Position numbers and translations under genes: made by a program
Notes under the pieces: generated by a model
Seen by the model: only the letters and a program-made list of their open reading frames with translations
Told to the model about the DNA's origin: nothing
Databases searched by the model: none
Shown here: piece by piece, positions 1 to 15,437 of the stretch
Layout of the letters: each line of letters begins with the position of its first letter
Position numbering within the stretch: the first letter of the stretch is position 1
Assembly: GCA_947172415.1 (NCBI GenBank)
Contig: OX359192.1
Span: forward strand, 4,156,501-4,220,500
Direction: 5' to 3'
DNA from: Chondrosia reniformis
Taxonomy: Eukaryota > Porifera > Demospongiae > Chondrillida > Chondrillidae
DNA: 64,000 nucleotides

Positions 1-3000
1 ATATATATTATATATAAGATATATAAAATATATATTACATAAAAGATAGAGAATACCTATATAAGTTTTTTGCTTTTTTTCAGGACCCAACTTCGTATTG
101 AACTAGGGCATCCTCGTACCATGTATCCAGACAATGTTATCCGTAACACTATCGGTCACATGGGTTCCACAATATATGTTGTAAATGAAGTCCTATTTAT
201 ATACCACTCACTTTTGACTGTACATATATATTCCATATATAAGATATATAATATGCATATAAGATATATACAATATATATTACATATAAGATATATAATA
301 CATATATATTATGCATGCTTTATTTTCTTTTTTCAGGACCCAACCTGGTATTGAACCAGGACATCCTCGTACCTTGTATCCAGACCATGTTATCCGTAAC
401 ACCATCGGTCAAGTGGATTCCACAATATATGTTGTAAATGAAGTCCTATTCATATACCACTCACTTTTGACTCTACATATATATACAATATATAAGATTT
501 ATAATATGCATATAAGATATATGCAATATATATTACATATAAGATATATAATACATATATGTTGTTTTCCTTTTTCTTTTTTCTTTTTTCAGGACCCAAT
601 CTGGTATTGAACTAGGGCATCCTCGTACCTTATATCCAGACGATGTTATCCGTAACACCATCGGTCACGTGGGTTCCACAATATATGTTGTAAATGAAGT
701 CCTATTCATATACCACTCACTTTTGACTCTACGTATATATGCAATATATAAGATTTATAATATGCATATAAGTTATATGCAATATATATTACATATAAGA
801 TATATAATACTCATATAAGTTGTTTTCTTTTTTTCTTTTTTTCTATTTTCAGGACCCAACCTGGTATTTAATCAGGGCATCCTCGTAGGACGATGTTATC
901 CGTAACATCATTGGGCATGTGGGTTCAACAATATATCTTGTAAATGAAGTCCTATTTATATACCACTCACTTTTAACTCTACATATATATGCAATATATA
1001 TATATATAATATGCATATAAGATATATACAATATATATTACATATAAGATATATAATAAATGTATGATATATGCTTTTTTTCTTTTTTTCTTTATTCAGG
1101 ACCTAACCTTTTTTTGAACCAGGGCATCCTCTTACCTTGTATCCAGACGATGTCATCCGTAACACCATCGGTCACCTGGGTCCCCCAATATATGTTGTAA
1201 ATGAAGTCCTATTTATATACCTCTCACTTTTGACCCTACATATATATGTGATATATATATATATATAATATGCATAAAAGATATATACAATATATATTAC
1301 ATATAAGATATATAATATGTATATATTATGCATGCTTTATTTTCTTTTTTCAGGACACAACCTGGTATTGAACCAGGACATCCTCGCACCTTGTATCCAG
1401 ATGATGTCTTCCGTAAGCCCATCGGTCACGTGGGTTCCACAATATATGTTGTAATTGAAGTCCTCTTTATATACCACTCACTTTTGACTCTACACATATA
1501 TGCAATATATAAGATATATTAATATGCATATAAGATATATACAATATATATTACATATAAGATATATAATACATATATACGTTGTTTTCTTTTTTCTTTT
1601 TTCAGGACACAACCTGGTATTGTACTAGGGCATCCTCGTACCTTGTATCCAGACGATGTCATCCGTAACACCATCGGTCACGTGGGTCACACAATATATG
1701 TTGTAAATGAAGTCCTATTTATATATCACTCACTTTTGACTCTACATATATATGCAATATATAAGATATATTAATATGCATATAAGATATATACAATATA
1801 TATTACATATAAGATATATAATACATATATGATGTATGCTTTTTTCTTTTTTTAGTACCCAACCTGGTATTGAACCAGGACATCCTCGTACCTTGTATCC
1901 AGACCATGTTATCCGTAACACCATCGGTTACGTGGGTTCCTCAACAAATGTAGTAAATGAAGTTCTATTTATATACCACTCACTTTTGACTCTACATATA
2001 TATGCAATATATAAGATGTATAATATGCATATAAGATATATACAATATATATTACATATATAAGATATATAATACATATATAAGTTGTTTGCTTTTTACT
2101 TTTTTCTTTTTTCAAGACCCAACCTAGTATTGAACTAGGGTTTCCTCGTATCTTGTATCCAGACGATGTCATCCGTAACACCATCGGTCACGTGGGTCAC
2201 CCAATATATGTTGTAAATGAAGTCCTATTTATATACCACACACTTTTGACTCTACATATATATGCAATATATATATTTATATATAATATGCATATAAGAT
2301 ATATACAATATATATTACATTTAAGATATATAATACATATATATTATGTATGCTTTTTTTTAATTTTTCAGGACATGAACTGGTATTGAACCAGGACATC
2401 CTCGCACCTTGTATCCAGACGATAATATCCGTGACACCATCCGTCACGTGGGTTCCACAATATATATTGTAAATGAAGTCCTATTTATATACCACTCACT
2501 TTTGACTCTACATATATATTCCATATATAAGATATATAATATGCATATAAGATATATACAATATATATTACATATATAAGATATATAATACATATATAAG
2601 TTGTTTGCTTTTTTCTTTTTTCTTTTTTCAAGACCTAACCTAGTATTGAAGTAGGGTTTCCTCGTACCTTGTATCCAGACGATGTCATCCGTAACACCAT
2701 CGGTCACGTGGGTCACCCAATATATGTTGTAAATGAAGTCCCATTTATATACCACACACTTTTGACTCTACATATATATGCAATATATATATTTATATAT
2801 AATATGCATATAAGATATATACAATATATATTACATTTAAGATATATAATGCATATATATTACGTATGCTTTTTTTTATTTTTTCAGGACATAACCTGGT
2901 ATTGAACCAGGACATCCTCGTACCTTGTATCCAGACGATAATATCCGTGACACCAGCCATCACGTGGGTTCCACAATATATATTGTAAATGAAGTCCTAT

Positions 3001-3266
3001 TTATATACCACTCACTTTTGACTCTACATATATATTCCATATATAAGATATATAATATGCATATAAGATATATACAATATATATTACATATATAAGATAT
3101 ATAATGCATATATAAGATGTATGCTTTTTTTCTTTTTTCTTTTTTCAAGACCCAACCTAGTATTGAACCAGGGCATCCTCGTACCTTGTATCGAGACGAT
3201 GTTATCCGTAACACCATCGGTCATGTGGGTTCCACAATATATGTTGTAAATGAAGTCCTATTTATA
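1..3266 (+). repeat. Satellite array, segment 1 (about 250-bp monomers)
   Basis: About 13 head-to-tail monomers, each roughly 240-256 bp. Reading the plus strand, each has a CT-rich tract ending in CAG, then a core beginning GACCCAACCTGGTATTGAAC, then an AT-rich tail of TATATA, GCATATAAGA and ACATATAAGA motifs. The core exists in two length classes. One carries CCTTGTATCCAG between the CCTCGTA and GATGT motifs (for example near 640). The other lacks it and reads CCTCGTAGGACGATG (near 885). Two further variants differ after CGTGGGT, reading TCCACAA or CACCCAA. No monomer shows a gene. Many short open frames cross the monomers but stop or shift in neighbouring units. The array is cut by the left window edge and by an insertion at its right end. 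Confidence 0.95.
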
Positions 3267-3635
3267 CAGGTAAATAAGAAACATTAATGTTAGAAATAGG
3301 ATTGGTAGTGTTCACTAATACATTTGCAAAAAGTATCGAAACAAGACACTGATTATATGATAAGGCTTATCATACAGAAGTTGCATATATACTGAAATTT
3401 AAGTAAATTAACCATACACTTCTGTATTTGGGCGCACTAACCTTAAGTAGGAATGGTGCGCCCAAACACAGAAGTGTATGGTTAAGTTACTTAAATTTCA
3501 GTATATATGCAACTTCTGTATGATTAGCCTTATCATATAAGCAGTGTCTTGTTTCGATACTTTTTGCAGATGTATTAGTGGACACTACCATTCCTACTTC
3601 TAACATCATTTTTGTAAATGTTTTTTATTTACTTG
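3267..3635. repeat. Long inverted repeat at left terminus of insertion copy A
   Basis: The left arm (about 3267-3437) and right arm (about 3456-3635) are near-complementary around an 18-nt loop containing CCTTAAG. The innermost pairing is GGGCGCAC with GTGCGCCC. The outer left arm has small deletions relative to the right arm around 3275-3300, so pairing is imperfect there. The stem is long enough to make a stable hairpin if transcribed, or a cruciform in DNA. Confidence 0.85.
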
Positions 3636-4176
3636 TATTCCCCCTTTTTTCCTCTTAATATTACTAGTTTTAAATTGATTTAAAAGTTTTCTTGGCGAAG
3701 ATCTCAAAATAACGTCTTAGACAAGAGAAATATGCCGAAAACCATGATCTCTTAATTAAAAAATGGCGTCCGAGAAGACCACAATTTTCGCTCTTCACAA
3801 TTAACATGCTTATTGTAGAGCGCATTCAGATTTAGGGCTGTCTATTCCCTAGTTCTGAAATATTTATGACCATTTATAACTAGTACCTTCCCGCATAAGT
3901 TCACATATTAGGGCTAGTCTATTCAATAAAAGAAGAAGAAGAAGAAAAAGAAGAAGAAAAAATGAATTTTGGAAGTGGGTCTATTCCTAGTTAGCCGCTT
4001 TTTGAACGCTATAGAGCATGTAGAGCGTCGAAACATGTTTTTGCATTTAGGAAAGCATGCATTAATCGCTGCAAATAACCGAATATAAGCGAAAATCGCT
4101 TCTTTGGCGATTTATGAGGTGTTGATTGCTAATACATTGGATAGGGCAGCCATTTCTTTTACAGCCATTCCTACTT

Positions 4177-4200
4177 AGAGAGTACTACCGTACTCTCTGA
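4177..4200 (+). other. Terminal hairpin of insertion copy A
   Basis: AGAGAGTAC, loop TACC and GTACTCTCT form a perfect 9-bp stem with a 4-nt loop, followed directly by GA and the satellite. The same terminal hairpin ends copy B, the otherwise unrelated 738-bp element (one G-T pair there), and in reverse orientation starts copy C. It is the shared signature of the family. Confidence 0.85.
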
Positions 4201-7200
4201 TACCACTCACTTTTGACTCTACATATATATGCAATATATATGATGTATAATATGCATATTAGATATTTACAATATATATTACAAATAAGATATATAATAC
4301 ATATATAAGATGTGTGCTTTTTTCTTTTTTCTTTTTCAGGACCCAACCTGGTATTGAACCAGGGCATCCTCGTACGACGATGTTATCCGTAACACCATCG
4401 GTCATGTGGGTTCCACAATATATCTTGTAAATGAAGTCCTATTTATATACCACAAACTTTTGATTCTGAATATATATGCAATATATATATATGTATAATA
4501 TCCATATAAGATATGTACAATATATATTACATATAAGATATATAATACATATATAAGTTGTTTGCTTTTTTCTTTTTTTCTTTTTTCAGGAACCAACCTG
4601 GTATTGAACTAAGGCATCCTCGTACCTTGCATCCAGACGATGTCATCCGTAACACCATTGGTCACGTGGGTAACCCAATATATGTTAAAAATGAAGTCCT
4701 ATTTATATTCCACTCACTTTTGAATCTACACATATATGCATTATTTAAGATATATAATATGCATATAAGATATATACAATATATATTACATATAAGATTT
4801 ATAACACATATATAAAATGTATGCTTTTTATCTTTTTCAGGACCCAACCTGGTATTGAACCACGACATCCTCGTACCTCGTATCCAGACGATGTCATCCG
4901 TAACACCATCGGTCACATTGATCACCCAATATATGTTGTAAATGAAGTCCTATTTATATATCACTCACTTTTGACTCTGCATATATATGCAATATATAAG
5001 ATATATAATATGCATATATAAGATATATACAATATATATTAAATATAAGATATATAATATATATAAGATGTATGCTTTTTTGTCTTTTTTCAGGATTTCA
5101 CCTGGTATTGAACCATGGCATCCACGACGATGTTATCCGTAACACCATCGGTCATGTGGGTTCCACAATATATCTTGTAAATGAAGTCCTATTTATATCG
5201 CACACCCTTTTGATTCTAAATATATATGCAATATATATATATATATAATATCCATATAAGATATATAAAATATATATTACATATAAGATATATAATACAT
5301 ATATAAGTTGTTTGCTTTTTTCAGGAACAAACCTGGTATTGAACTAAGGCATCCTCGTACCTTGCATCCAGACGATGTCATCCGTAACACCATCGGTCAC
5401 GTGGGTTACCTAATATATGTTAAAAATGAAGTCCTATTTATATTCCACTCACTTTTGAATCTACATATATATGCCATATATATTTATATATAACATGCAT
5501 ATAAGATATATACAATATATATTACATATAAGATACATAATACATATATGAGATGTATGCTTGTTTTTTTTTTTCAGGACCCAACCTGGTATTGAACATG
5601 GGCATGCTCGTACCTTTTAACCAGACGATATCATCCGTAACACCATTGGTCACGTCGGTCACACAATATATGCTCTAAATGAAGTTCTATTTATATACCA
5701 CTAACTTTTGAATCTACATATATAAGCATTATTTAAGATATATAATATGCATATAAGATATATACAATATATATTACATATAAGATTTATAATACATATA
5801 TAAAATGTACGCTTTCTTTCTTTTTCAGGACCCAACCTGGTATTGAACCACAACATCCTCGTACCTCGTATCCAAACGATGTCATCTGTAACACCATCGA
5901 TCACGTCGATCACCCAATATATGTTGTAAATGAAGTCCAATTTATATACCACTCACTTTTGACTCTATATATATATGCAATATATATATATATATTATAT
6001 GCATATAAGATATACACAATATATATTACATATAAGATATATAAGACATATATAATATGGATGCTTTTTTTTCTTTTTTCGGGACCCAACGTTATATTCA
6101 ACCAGGGCATCCTCGCACCTAGTAACCAGACGATGTTATCCGTAACACCATCGGTCATGTGGGTTCCACAATATATGTTGTAAATAAAGTCCTATTTATA
6201 TACCACTCACTTTTGACTCTACATATATATGCAATATATAAGATATATAATGTGCATATAAGATATATACAATATATATTACATATAAGATATATAATAC
6301 ATATATGGGATGTATGCTTGTTTTTCTTTTTTCAGGACCCAACTTGGTATTCAATCAGGGCATCCTCGTACGTGGCAACCAGACGATATCATCCGTAACA
6401 CCATTGGTCACGTGGGTCATATAATATATGCTCTAAATGAAGTTCTATTTCTATACCACTAACTTTGGAATCTACATATATATGCATTATATAAGATATA
6501 TATATAATATGCATATAAGATATATACAATATATATTACATATAAGATTTATACTACATATATAAAATGTATGCTTTTTTCTTTTTTCAGGACCCAACCT
6601 GGTATTGAACCACGACATCCTTGTACTTCGTATCCAGACGATGTCATCCGTAACACCATCGGTCACGTCGATCACCCAATATATGTTGTAAATGAAGTCC
6701 TATTTATATACCACTCCCTTTTGACTCTGCATATATATGCAATATATAAGATATATAATATGCATATATAAGATATATACAATATATTTTACATATAAGA
6801 TATATAATACATATATAAGATGTATGCTTTTTTGTCTTTTTTCAGTACCCAACCTGGTATTGAAGCAGGGCTTCCTCGTACCTTGTATCCAGACGATGTC
6901 ATCCGTAACACCATCGGTCACCTACGTCACCCAATATATGTTGTAAATGAAGTCCTATTTATATACCACTCACTGTTGACTCTACATATATATGCAATAT
7001 ATATATATATATATAATATGCATATAACATATATACAATATATATCACATATAAGATATATAATACATATATAAGATGTATGCTTTTTTCTTTTTTCTTT
7101 TTTTCAGGGCCCAACCTGGTATTTAACCAGGGCATCCTCGTACCTTGTTACCAGACGATATCATCAGTAACACCATCGCTCACGTCGGTCACACAATATA

Positions 7201-10200
7201 TGTTGTAAATGAAGTCCTATTTAAATACCACTCACTTTTTACTCTACATATATATGCAATATATAAGATATATAATATGCATATAAGATATATACAATAT
7301 ATATTACACATTAGATATATAATACATACATTAGATGTATGCTTTTTTTCTTTTTTCCTTTTTTCATGGCTCAACCTGGTATTTAACCAGGGCATCCTCT
7401 TACCTTTTAACAAGACGATATCATCAGTAACACCATCAGTCACTTCGGTCACACAATATATGCTCTAAATGAAGTTCTATTTATATACCACTAACTTTTG
7501 AATCTACATATATATGCATTATATAAGATATATTATATGCATATAAGATATATACAATATATATTACATATAAGATTTATAATACATATAGAAGTTGTTG
7601 GCTTTTTTTCTTTTTTCAGGACCCAATCTGATATTGAACCACGACATCCTCGTACCTCGTATCCAGACGATGTCATCCGTAACACCATCGGTCACGTTGA
7701 TCACCCAATATATGTTGAAAATGAAGTTCAATTTATATACCACTCACTTTTGACTCTACATATATATGCAATATATGCAATATATAATATGCATATAAGA
7801 TTTATACAATATATATTACATATAAGATATATAATACAGAAATAAGATGTATCCTTTTTTCTTTTTTTCTTTTTTCTGGACCCAACCTTGTATTGAACCA
7901 GGGCATCGTCGTACCTTGTATCCGGACGATGTCATCCGTAACACCATCGGTCACGTGGTTCACCCTATATATATTGTAAATTAAGTCCTACTTATATACA
8001 ACTAACTTTTGACTCTACATATATATGTAATATATAAGATATATAATATGCATACAAGATATATACAATATATATTACATATAAGATTTATAATACATAT
8101 ATAAAATGTATGCTTTCTTTCCTTTTTTAAGGGCCCAACCTGGTATTGAACCACGACATCCTCGTACCTCGTATCCAGACGATGTCATCCGTAGCACCAT
8201 CCTTCACGTCGATCACCTAATATATGTTGTAAATGAAGTCCTATTTATATACCACTCACTTTTGACTCTACATATATATGCAATATATAAGATATATAAT
8301 GTGCATATAAGATATATACAATATATATTACATATAAGATATATAATACATATATGAGATGTATGCTTCTTTTTCTTTATTCAGGACCCAACTTGGTATT
8401 CAATCAGGGCATCCTCGTACGTCGCAACCAGACGATATCATCCGTAACACCATTGGTCACGTCGGTCATATAATATATGCTCTAAATGAAGTTCCATTTA
8501 TATACCACTAACTTTTGAATCTACATATATATGCATTATATAAGATATATAATATGCATATAAGATATATACAATATATATTACATATAAGATTTATAAT
8601 ACATATATAAAATGTATGATTTTTTTCTTTTTTCAGGACCCAACCTGGTATTGAACCACGACATCCTCGTACTTCGTATCCAGACGATGTCATCCGTAAC
8701 ACCATCGGTCACGTCGATCACCCAATATATGTTGTAAATAAAGTCCTATTTAAATACCACTCACTTTTGACTCTACATATATATGCAATATATAAGATAT
8801 ATAAGATGCATATAAGATATATACAATATATATTACACATAAGATATATAATACATACATAAGATGTATGCTTTTTTTCTTTTTTCCTTTTTTCAGAGCC
8901 CAACCTGGTATTTAAACAGGGCATCCTCTTACCTTTTAACAAGACGATATCATCAGTAACACAATCAGTCACGTCAGTCACACAATATATGCTCTAAATG
9001 AAGTTCTATTTATATACCACTAACTTTTGAATCTACATATATATGCATTATATAAGATATATTATATGCATATAAGATATATACAATATATATTACATAT
9101 AAGATTTATAATACATATATAAGTTGTTGGCTTTTTTCTTTTTTCAGGACCCAATCTGGTATTGAACCACGACATCCTCGTACCTCGTATCCAGACGATG
9201 TCATCCGTAACACCATCGGTCACGTCGATCACCCAATATATGTTGAAAATGAAGTTCAATTTATATACCACTCACTTTTGAATCTACATATATATGTAAT
9301 ATATAAGATATATAATATGCATACAAGATATATACAATATATATTACATATAAGATTTATAATACATATATAAAATGTATGCTTTCTTTCCTTTTTTCAG
9401 GACCCAACCTGGTATTGAACCACGACATCCTCGTACCTCGTATCCAGACGATGTCATCCGTAACACCATCGGTCTCGTCGATCACCTAATATATGTTGTA
9501 AATGAAGTCCAATTTATATACCACTGACTTTTGACGGTACATATATATGCAATATATATATATATATTATATGCATATAAGATATATACAATATATATTA
9601 CATATAAGATATATAATACATATATAATATGGATGCTCTTTTTTCTTTTTTCGGGACCGAACCTGGTATTGAACCAGGCATCCTCGCACCTAGTATCCAG
9701 ACGATGTTATCCGTAACACCATCGGTCATGTAGGTTCCACAATATATGTTGTAAATGAAGTCCTATTTATATACCAATCACTTTTGACTCTACATATATA
9801 TGCAATATATAACATATATAATATGCATATAAGATATATACAATATATATTACATATAAGATATACAATACATATAATAGATGTATACTTTTTTCTTTTT
9901 TCAGGACCCAACCTGGTATTGAACCATGGCATCCTCAAGCGACCATGTTATCCGTAGCACCAACGGTCACGTGGGTTCCACAATGTATCTTATAAATGAA
10001 GTTCTATTTATATACCACTCACTTTTGACTCTACATATTTATGCAATATATAAGATATATAATATGCATATAAGATATATACAATATATATTATATATAA
10101 GATATATAATACATATATATGATGTATGCTTTTCTCATTTTTCGTTTTTAAGGAACCAACCTGGTATTGAACCACGGCATCCTCTTTCCTTGTATCCAGA

Positions 10201-13200
10201 CGATGTCATCCGTAACACCATCGGTCACCCGTGTCACCCAATATATTTTGTAACTGAAGTCCTATTTATACACCAATTTCTTATATGCAATATAAATATA
10301 TATATATATATAATATGCATATAAGTTATATACAATATATATTACATATAAGATATATAATACATATATATTATCTATGCTTTTTTCTTTTTTCAGGACC
10401 CTACCTGGTATTGAATGAGGACATCCTCGTATGACGATGTTATCCGTAACATCATCGGGCATGTAGGTTCCCCAATATAACTTGTAAATGAAGTCCTATT
10501 TATATATCACTCACTTTTGACTCTACATATATATGCAATATATAAGATATATAATATGCATATAAGATATATACAAAGAAAATTACATATAAGATATATA
10601 ATACATAAATAAGTTGTTTCCTTTTTTTTCTTTTTTCTTTTTCCATGACCCAACCTGGTATTTAACTAGGGCATCCTCGTACCTTGTATCCAGACGATGT
10701 CATCCGTAGCACCATCCATCACTTGCGTCAACCAATATATGTTGTAAATGAAGTCCTATTTATATACCACTCACTTTTGACTCTACATGTATATTCAATA
10801 TATATATATGTATATAATATGCATATAAGATGTATACAATATATATTACATATATGATATATAATACATATATATTATGCATGCTTTTTTCTTTTTTCAA
10901 GACCCAACCTGGTATTGAACCAGGACATCCTCATACCTTGAATCCAGACGTTGTCATCCGTAACACCATCGGTCACGTAGGTTCAACAATATATGTTGTA
11001 AATGGAGTCCTATTTATATACCACTCACTTTTGACTCTACATATATATGCAATATATAAGATATATAATATTCATATAAGATATATACAATATATATTAC
11101 GTATAAGATATATAATACATGTATAAGATGTGTACTTTTTTCTTTTCTTCTTTTTTCAGGACCCCACCTGTTATTGAACCAGGGCATCCTCGTACGACAA
11201 TGTTATCCGTAACATCATCGGTCATGTGGGTTCCACAATGTATCTTGTAAATGAAGTCCTATTTATATACCACTTGCTTTTAATTCTACATATATATGCA
11301 ATATTTAAAATGTATAATATGCATATAAGATATATACAATATATATTTCATATAAGATATATAATACGTATATACGTTGTTGGTTATTTTCTTTTTTCAA
11401 GACCCAACCTGATATTTAACCAGGACATCATCGTACCTTGTTACCAGACAATGTTATCCGTAACACCATCGGTTACGTGGGTTCCACAATATATGTTGAA
11501 AATGAAGTCCTATTTATATACCACTCGCTTTTGACTCTACATATATATGCAATATATAAGATATATAATATGCATATAAGATATGTACAATATAAATTAC
11601 ATAAAAGATATATAATACATATATACGTTGTTGGCTTTTTTCGTTTTTCAAGACCCAACCTCGTATTGAACCAGGGCATCCTCGTACGACCATGTTATCC
11701 GTAACACCATCGGTCATGTGGGTCCCACAATATATGTTGCAAATGTAGTCCTATTTATATACCTCTCACTTTTGACTCTACATATATATGCAATATATAT
11801 ATATATAATATGCATATAAGATATATGCAATATATATTACATATAAGATATATAATACTTATTGCTTTTTTCTTTTTTTAGGACCCAACCCGGTATTGAA
11901 CCAGGAAATCCTCGTACCTTGTATCCAGACGATGTTATCCGTAACACCATCGGTCATGTGGGTTCCACAATAAATGCTGTAAATAAAGTCCTATTTATAT
12001 ACCTCTCACTTTTGACTCTACATATATATGCAATATATAAGATATATAATATGCATATAAGATATATACAATATATATTACATATAAGATATATAATACA
12101 TATATATTATGCCTGCTTTTTTTCTTTTTTCAGGACCCAACCTGATATTTAACCAGGACATCCTCGTACCTTGTTACCAGACAATGTTATCCGTAACACC
12201 ATCGGTTACGTGGGTTCCACAATATATGTTGTAAATGAAGTCCTATTTATATACCACTCTCTTTTGACTCTACATATATATGCAATATATAAGATTTTTA
12301 ATATGCATATAAGATATATACAATATATATTACATATAAGATATATAATATTTATATATTATGTATGCTTTTGTTCTTTTTTTCAAGACCCAACCTGGTA
12401 TTGAACCAGGAAATCCTCGTACTTTGTATCCAAACGATGTTAACCGTAACACCATCGGTCATGTGGGTTCCACAAAAAATGTTGTAAATAAAGTCCTATT
12501 TATATACCTCTCACTTTTGACTCTACATATATATGCAATATAAAAGATATATAATATGCATATAAGATATATAATACATATATATTATGCATGCTTTATT
12601 TTCTTTTTTCAGGACCCAACTTGGTATTGAACCAGGACATCCTCGTACCTTGTATCCAGACGATGTTGTCCGTAACACCATCGGTCACTTGGGTTCCACA
12701 ATATATGTTTTAAATGAAGTCCTCTTTATATACCACTCACTTTTGACTCTATATATATATGCAATATATAAGATATACAATATGCATATAAAATATATAT
12801 AAAATATATGTATCATATAAGATAAATAATACATATATAAGATGTATACTTTTTCCTTTTTTTCTTTTTCCATGACCCAACCTGGTATTGAAATAGGGCA
12901 TCCTCGTACCTTGTATCCAGACGATGTCATCCGTAACACCATCGGTCACCTGGGTCACCCAATATATGTTGTAAATGAAGGCCTATTTATACCACTCTCT
13001 TTTGACTCTACATATATATGCAATATATAAGATATATAATATGCATATAAGATATGTACAATATAATTTACATTAAAGATATATAATACATATATATGTT
13101 GTTGGCTTTTTTCTTTTTTCAAGACCCAACCTCGTATTGAACCAGGGCATCCTCGTACGACCATGTTATCCGTAACACCATCGGTCATGTGGGTTCCACA

Positions 13201-14433
13201 ATATAAGTTGCAAATGTAGTCCTATTTATATACCTCTCACTTTTGACTCTACATATATATGCAATATATATATATATAATATGCATATAAGATATATGCA
13301 ATATATATTACATATAAGATATATAATACTTATTGCTTTTTTCTTTTTTTTAGGACCCAACCCGGTATTGAACCAGGAAATCCCCGTACCTTGTATCCAG
13401 ACGATGTTATCCGTAACACCATCGGTCATGTGGGTTCCACAATAAATGTTGTAAATAAAGTCCTATTTATATACCTCTCACTTTTGACTCTACATATATA
13501 TGCAATATATAAGATATATAATATGCATATAAGATATATACAATATATATTACATATAAGATATATAATACATATATATTATGCCTGCTTTTTTTCTTTT
13601 TTCAGGACCCAACCTGATATTTAAGCAGGACATCATGGTACCTTGTTACCAGACAATGTTATCCGTAACACCATCGGTTACGTGGGTTCCACAATATATG
13701 TTGTAAATGAAGTCCTATTTATATACCACTCACTTTTGATTCTACATATATATGCAATATATAAGATTTTTAATATGCATATAAAATATATACAATATAT
13801 ATTACATATAAGATATATAATACTTATATAATATATATGCTTTTGTTCTTTTTTTCTGGACCCAACCTGGTATTGAACCAGGAAATCCTCGTACCTTGTA
13901 TCCAGACGATGTTATCCGTAACACCATCGGTCATGTGGGTTCCACAATAAATGTTGTAAATAAAGTCCTATTTATATACCTCTCACTTTTGACTCTACAT
14001 ATATATGCAATATATAAAATATATAATATGCATATAAGATATATACAATATATATTACATATAAGATATATAATAAATATATATTATGCATGCTTTTTTC
14101 TTTTTTCAGGACCCAACCTGATATTTAACCAGGACATCCTCGTACCTTGTTAACAGACAAAGTTATCCGTAACACCATTGGTCATGTGGGTTCCACAATA
14201 AATGTTGTAAATAAAGTCCTATTTATATACCTCTCACCTTTGACTCTACATATATATGCAATATATAAGATATATAATATGCATATAAGATATATACAAT
14301 ATATATTACATATAAGATATATAATAAATATATATTATGCATGCTTTTTTTCTTTTTTCAGGACCCAACCTGATATTTAACCAGGACATCCTCGTACCTT
14401 GTATCCAGACGATGTTATCCGTAACACCATCGG

Positions 14434-15437
14434 TCATGTGGGTTCCACAATATATGTTGTAAATGAAGTCCTATTTATATACCACTCACTTTTGACTCTA
14501 TATATATATGCAATATATAAGATATATAATATGCATATAAGATATATATAAAATATATGTATCATAAAAGATATATAATACATATATAAGATGTATGCTT
14601 TTTTCTTTTTTTCTTTTTCCATGACCCAACCTGGTATTGAACTAGGGCATCCTCGTACCTTGTATCCAGACGATGTCATCCGTAACACCATCGGTCACCT
14701 GGGTCACCCAATGTATGTTGTAAATGAAGGCCCATTTAGATACCACTCTCTTTTGACTCTACGTATATATGCAATATATAAGATATATAATATGCATATA
14801 AGATATATACAATATATATTACATATAAGATACATAATACATATATCCGTTGTTGGCTTTTTTCTTTTTTCAAGACCCAACCTGGTATTGAACCAGGACA
14901 TCCTCGTACGACCATGTTATCCGTAACACCATCGGTCATGTGGGTTCCACAATATATGTTGTAAATGTAGTCCTATTTATATACCACTCACTTTTGACTC
15001 TACCTATATATGCAATATATAAGATATATAATATGCATATAAGATATATATAAAATATATGTATCATAAAAGATATATAATACATATATAAGATGTATGC
15101 TTTTTTCTTTTTTTCTTTTTCCATGACCCAACCTGGTATTGAACTAGGGCATCCTCGTACCTTGTATCCAGACGATGTCATCCGTAACACCATCGGTCAC
15201 CTGGGTCACCCAATGTATGTTGTAAATGAAGGCCCATTTAGATACCACTCTCTTTTGACTCTACGTATATATGCAATATATAAGATATATAATATGCATA
15301 TAAGATATATACAATATATATTACATATAAGATACATAATACATATATCCGTTGTTGGCTTTTTTCTTTTTTCAAGACCCAACCTGGTATTGAACCAGGA
15401 CATCCTCGTACGACCATGTTATCCGTAACACCATCGG
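14434..15437 (+). repeat. Two-monomer higher-order repeat, period 502 bp, two copies
   Basis: Bases 14434-14935 and 14936-15437 are almost the same at single-base level, including the rare CATTTAGATACCACTCTC variant and the TATATCCGTTGTTGG variant. Block B holds only one copy (around 34630-35131), so this doubling is specific to block A and younger than the 20-kb duplication, or was lost from B. Confidence 0.85.

Larger units (their letters stand above)
3267..4200 (+). mobile_element. Non-autonomous insertion in satellite, copy A (foldback/Helitron-like, class unresolved)
   Basis: This 934-bp non-satellite block interrupts a monomer exactly at TTTATA|TACCAC. Removing it restores the consensus monomer with nothing lost or gained, so it inserted between A and T without an obvious target duplication. 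A TA or ATA duplication at a shortened monomer is also possible. The left end (CAGGTAAATAAG) starts a long imperfect inverted repeat. The middle has a GAAGAA-rich run near 3930-3962 and no coding frame. The right end is a perfect 9-bp hairpin followed by GA, so the terminus reads CTGA. An A^T site without duplication, a 3' hairpin and a CTRR-type end recall Helitrons. The hairpin lies closer to the end than usual and the 5' end is not TC in this orientation. In the other orientation the element starts TC but does not end CTRR. Confidence 0.7.

Noticed and set aside
3929..3962. GAAGAA-rich run as a coding Glu/Lys tract
   Set aside because: Flanking stops in all frames and the purine run in a non-coding element; a simple repeat is the sufficient explanation. 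The same holds for 21490-21560.
3267..4200. Classic Tc1/mariner-type MITE with TA duplication
   Set aside because: Termini share only CAG/CTG, not a real terminal inverted repeat, and the empty site equals the consensus monomer without a duplicated TA. It was kept only as an alternative reading.
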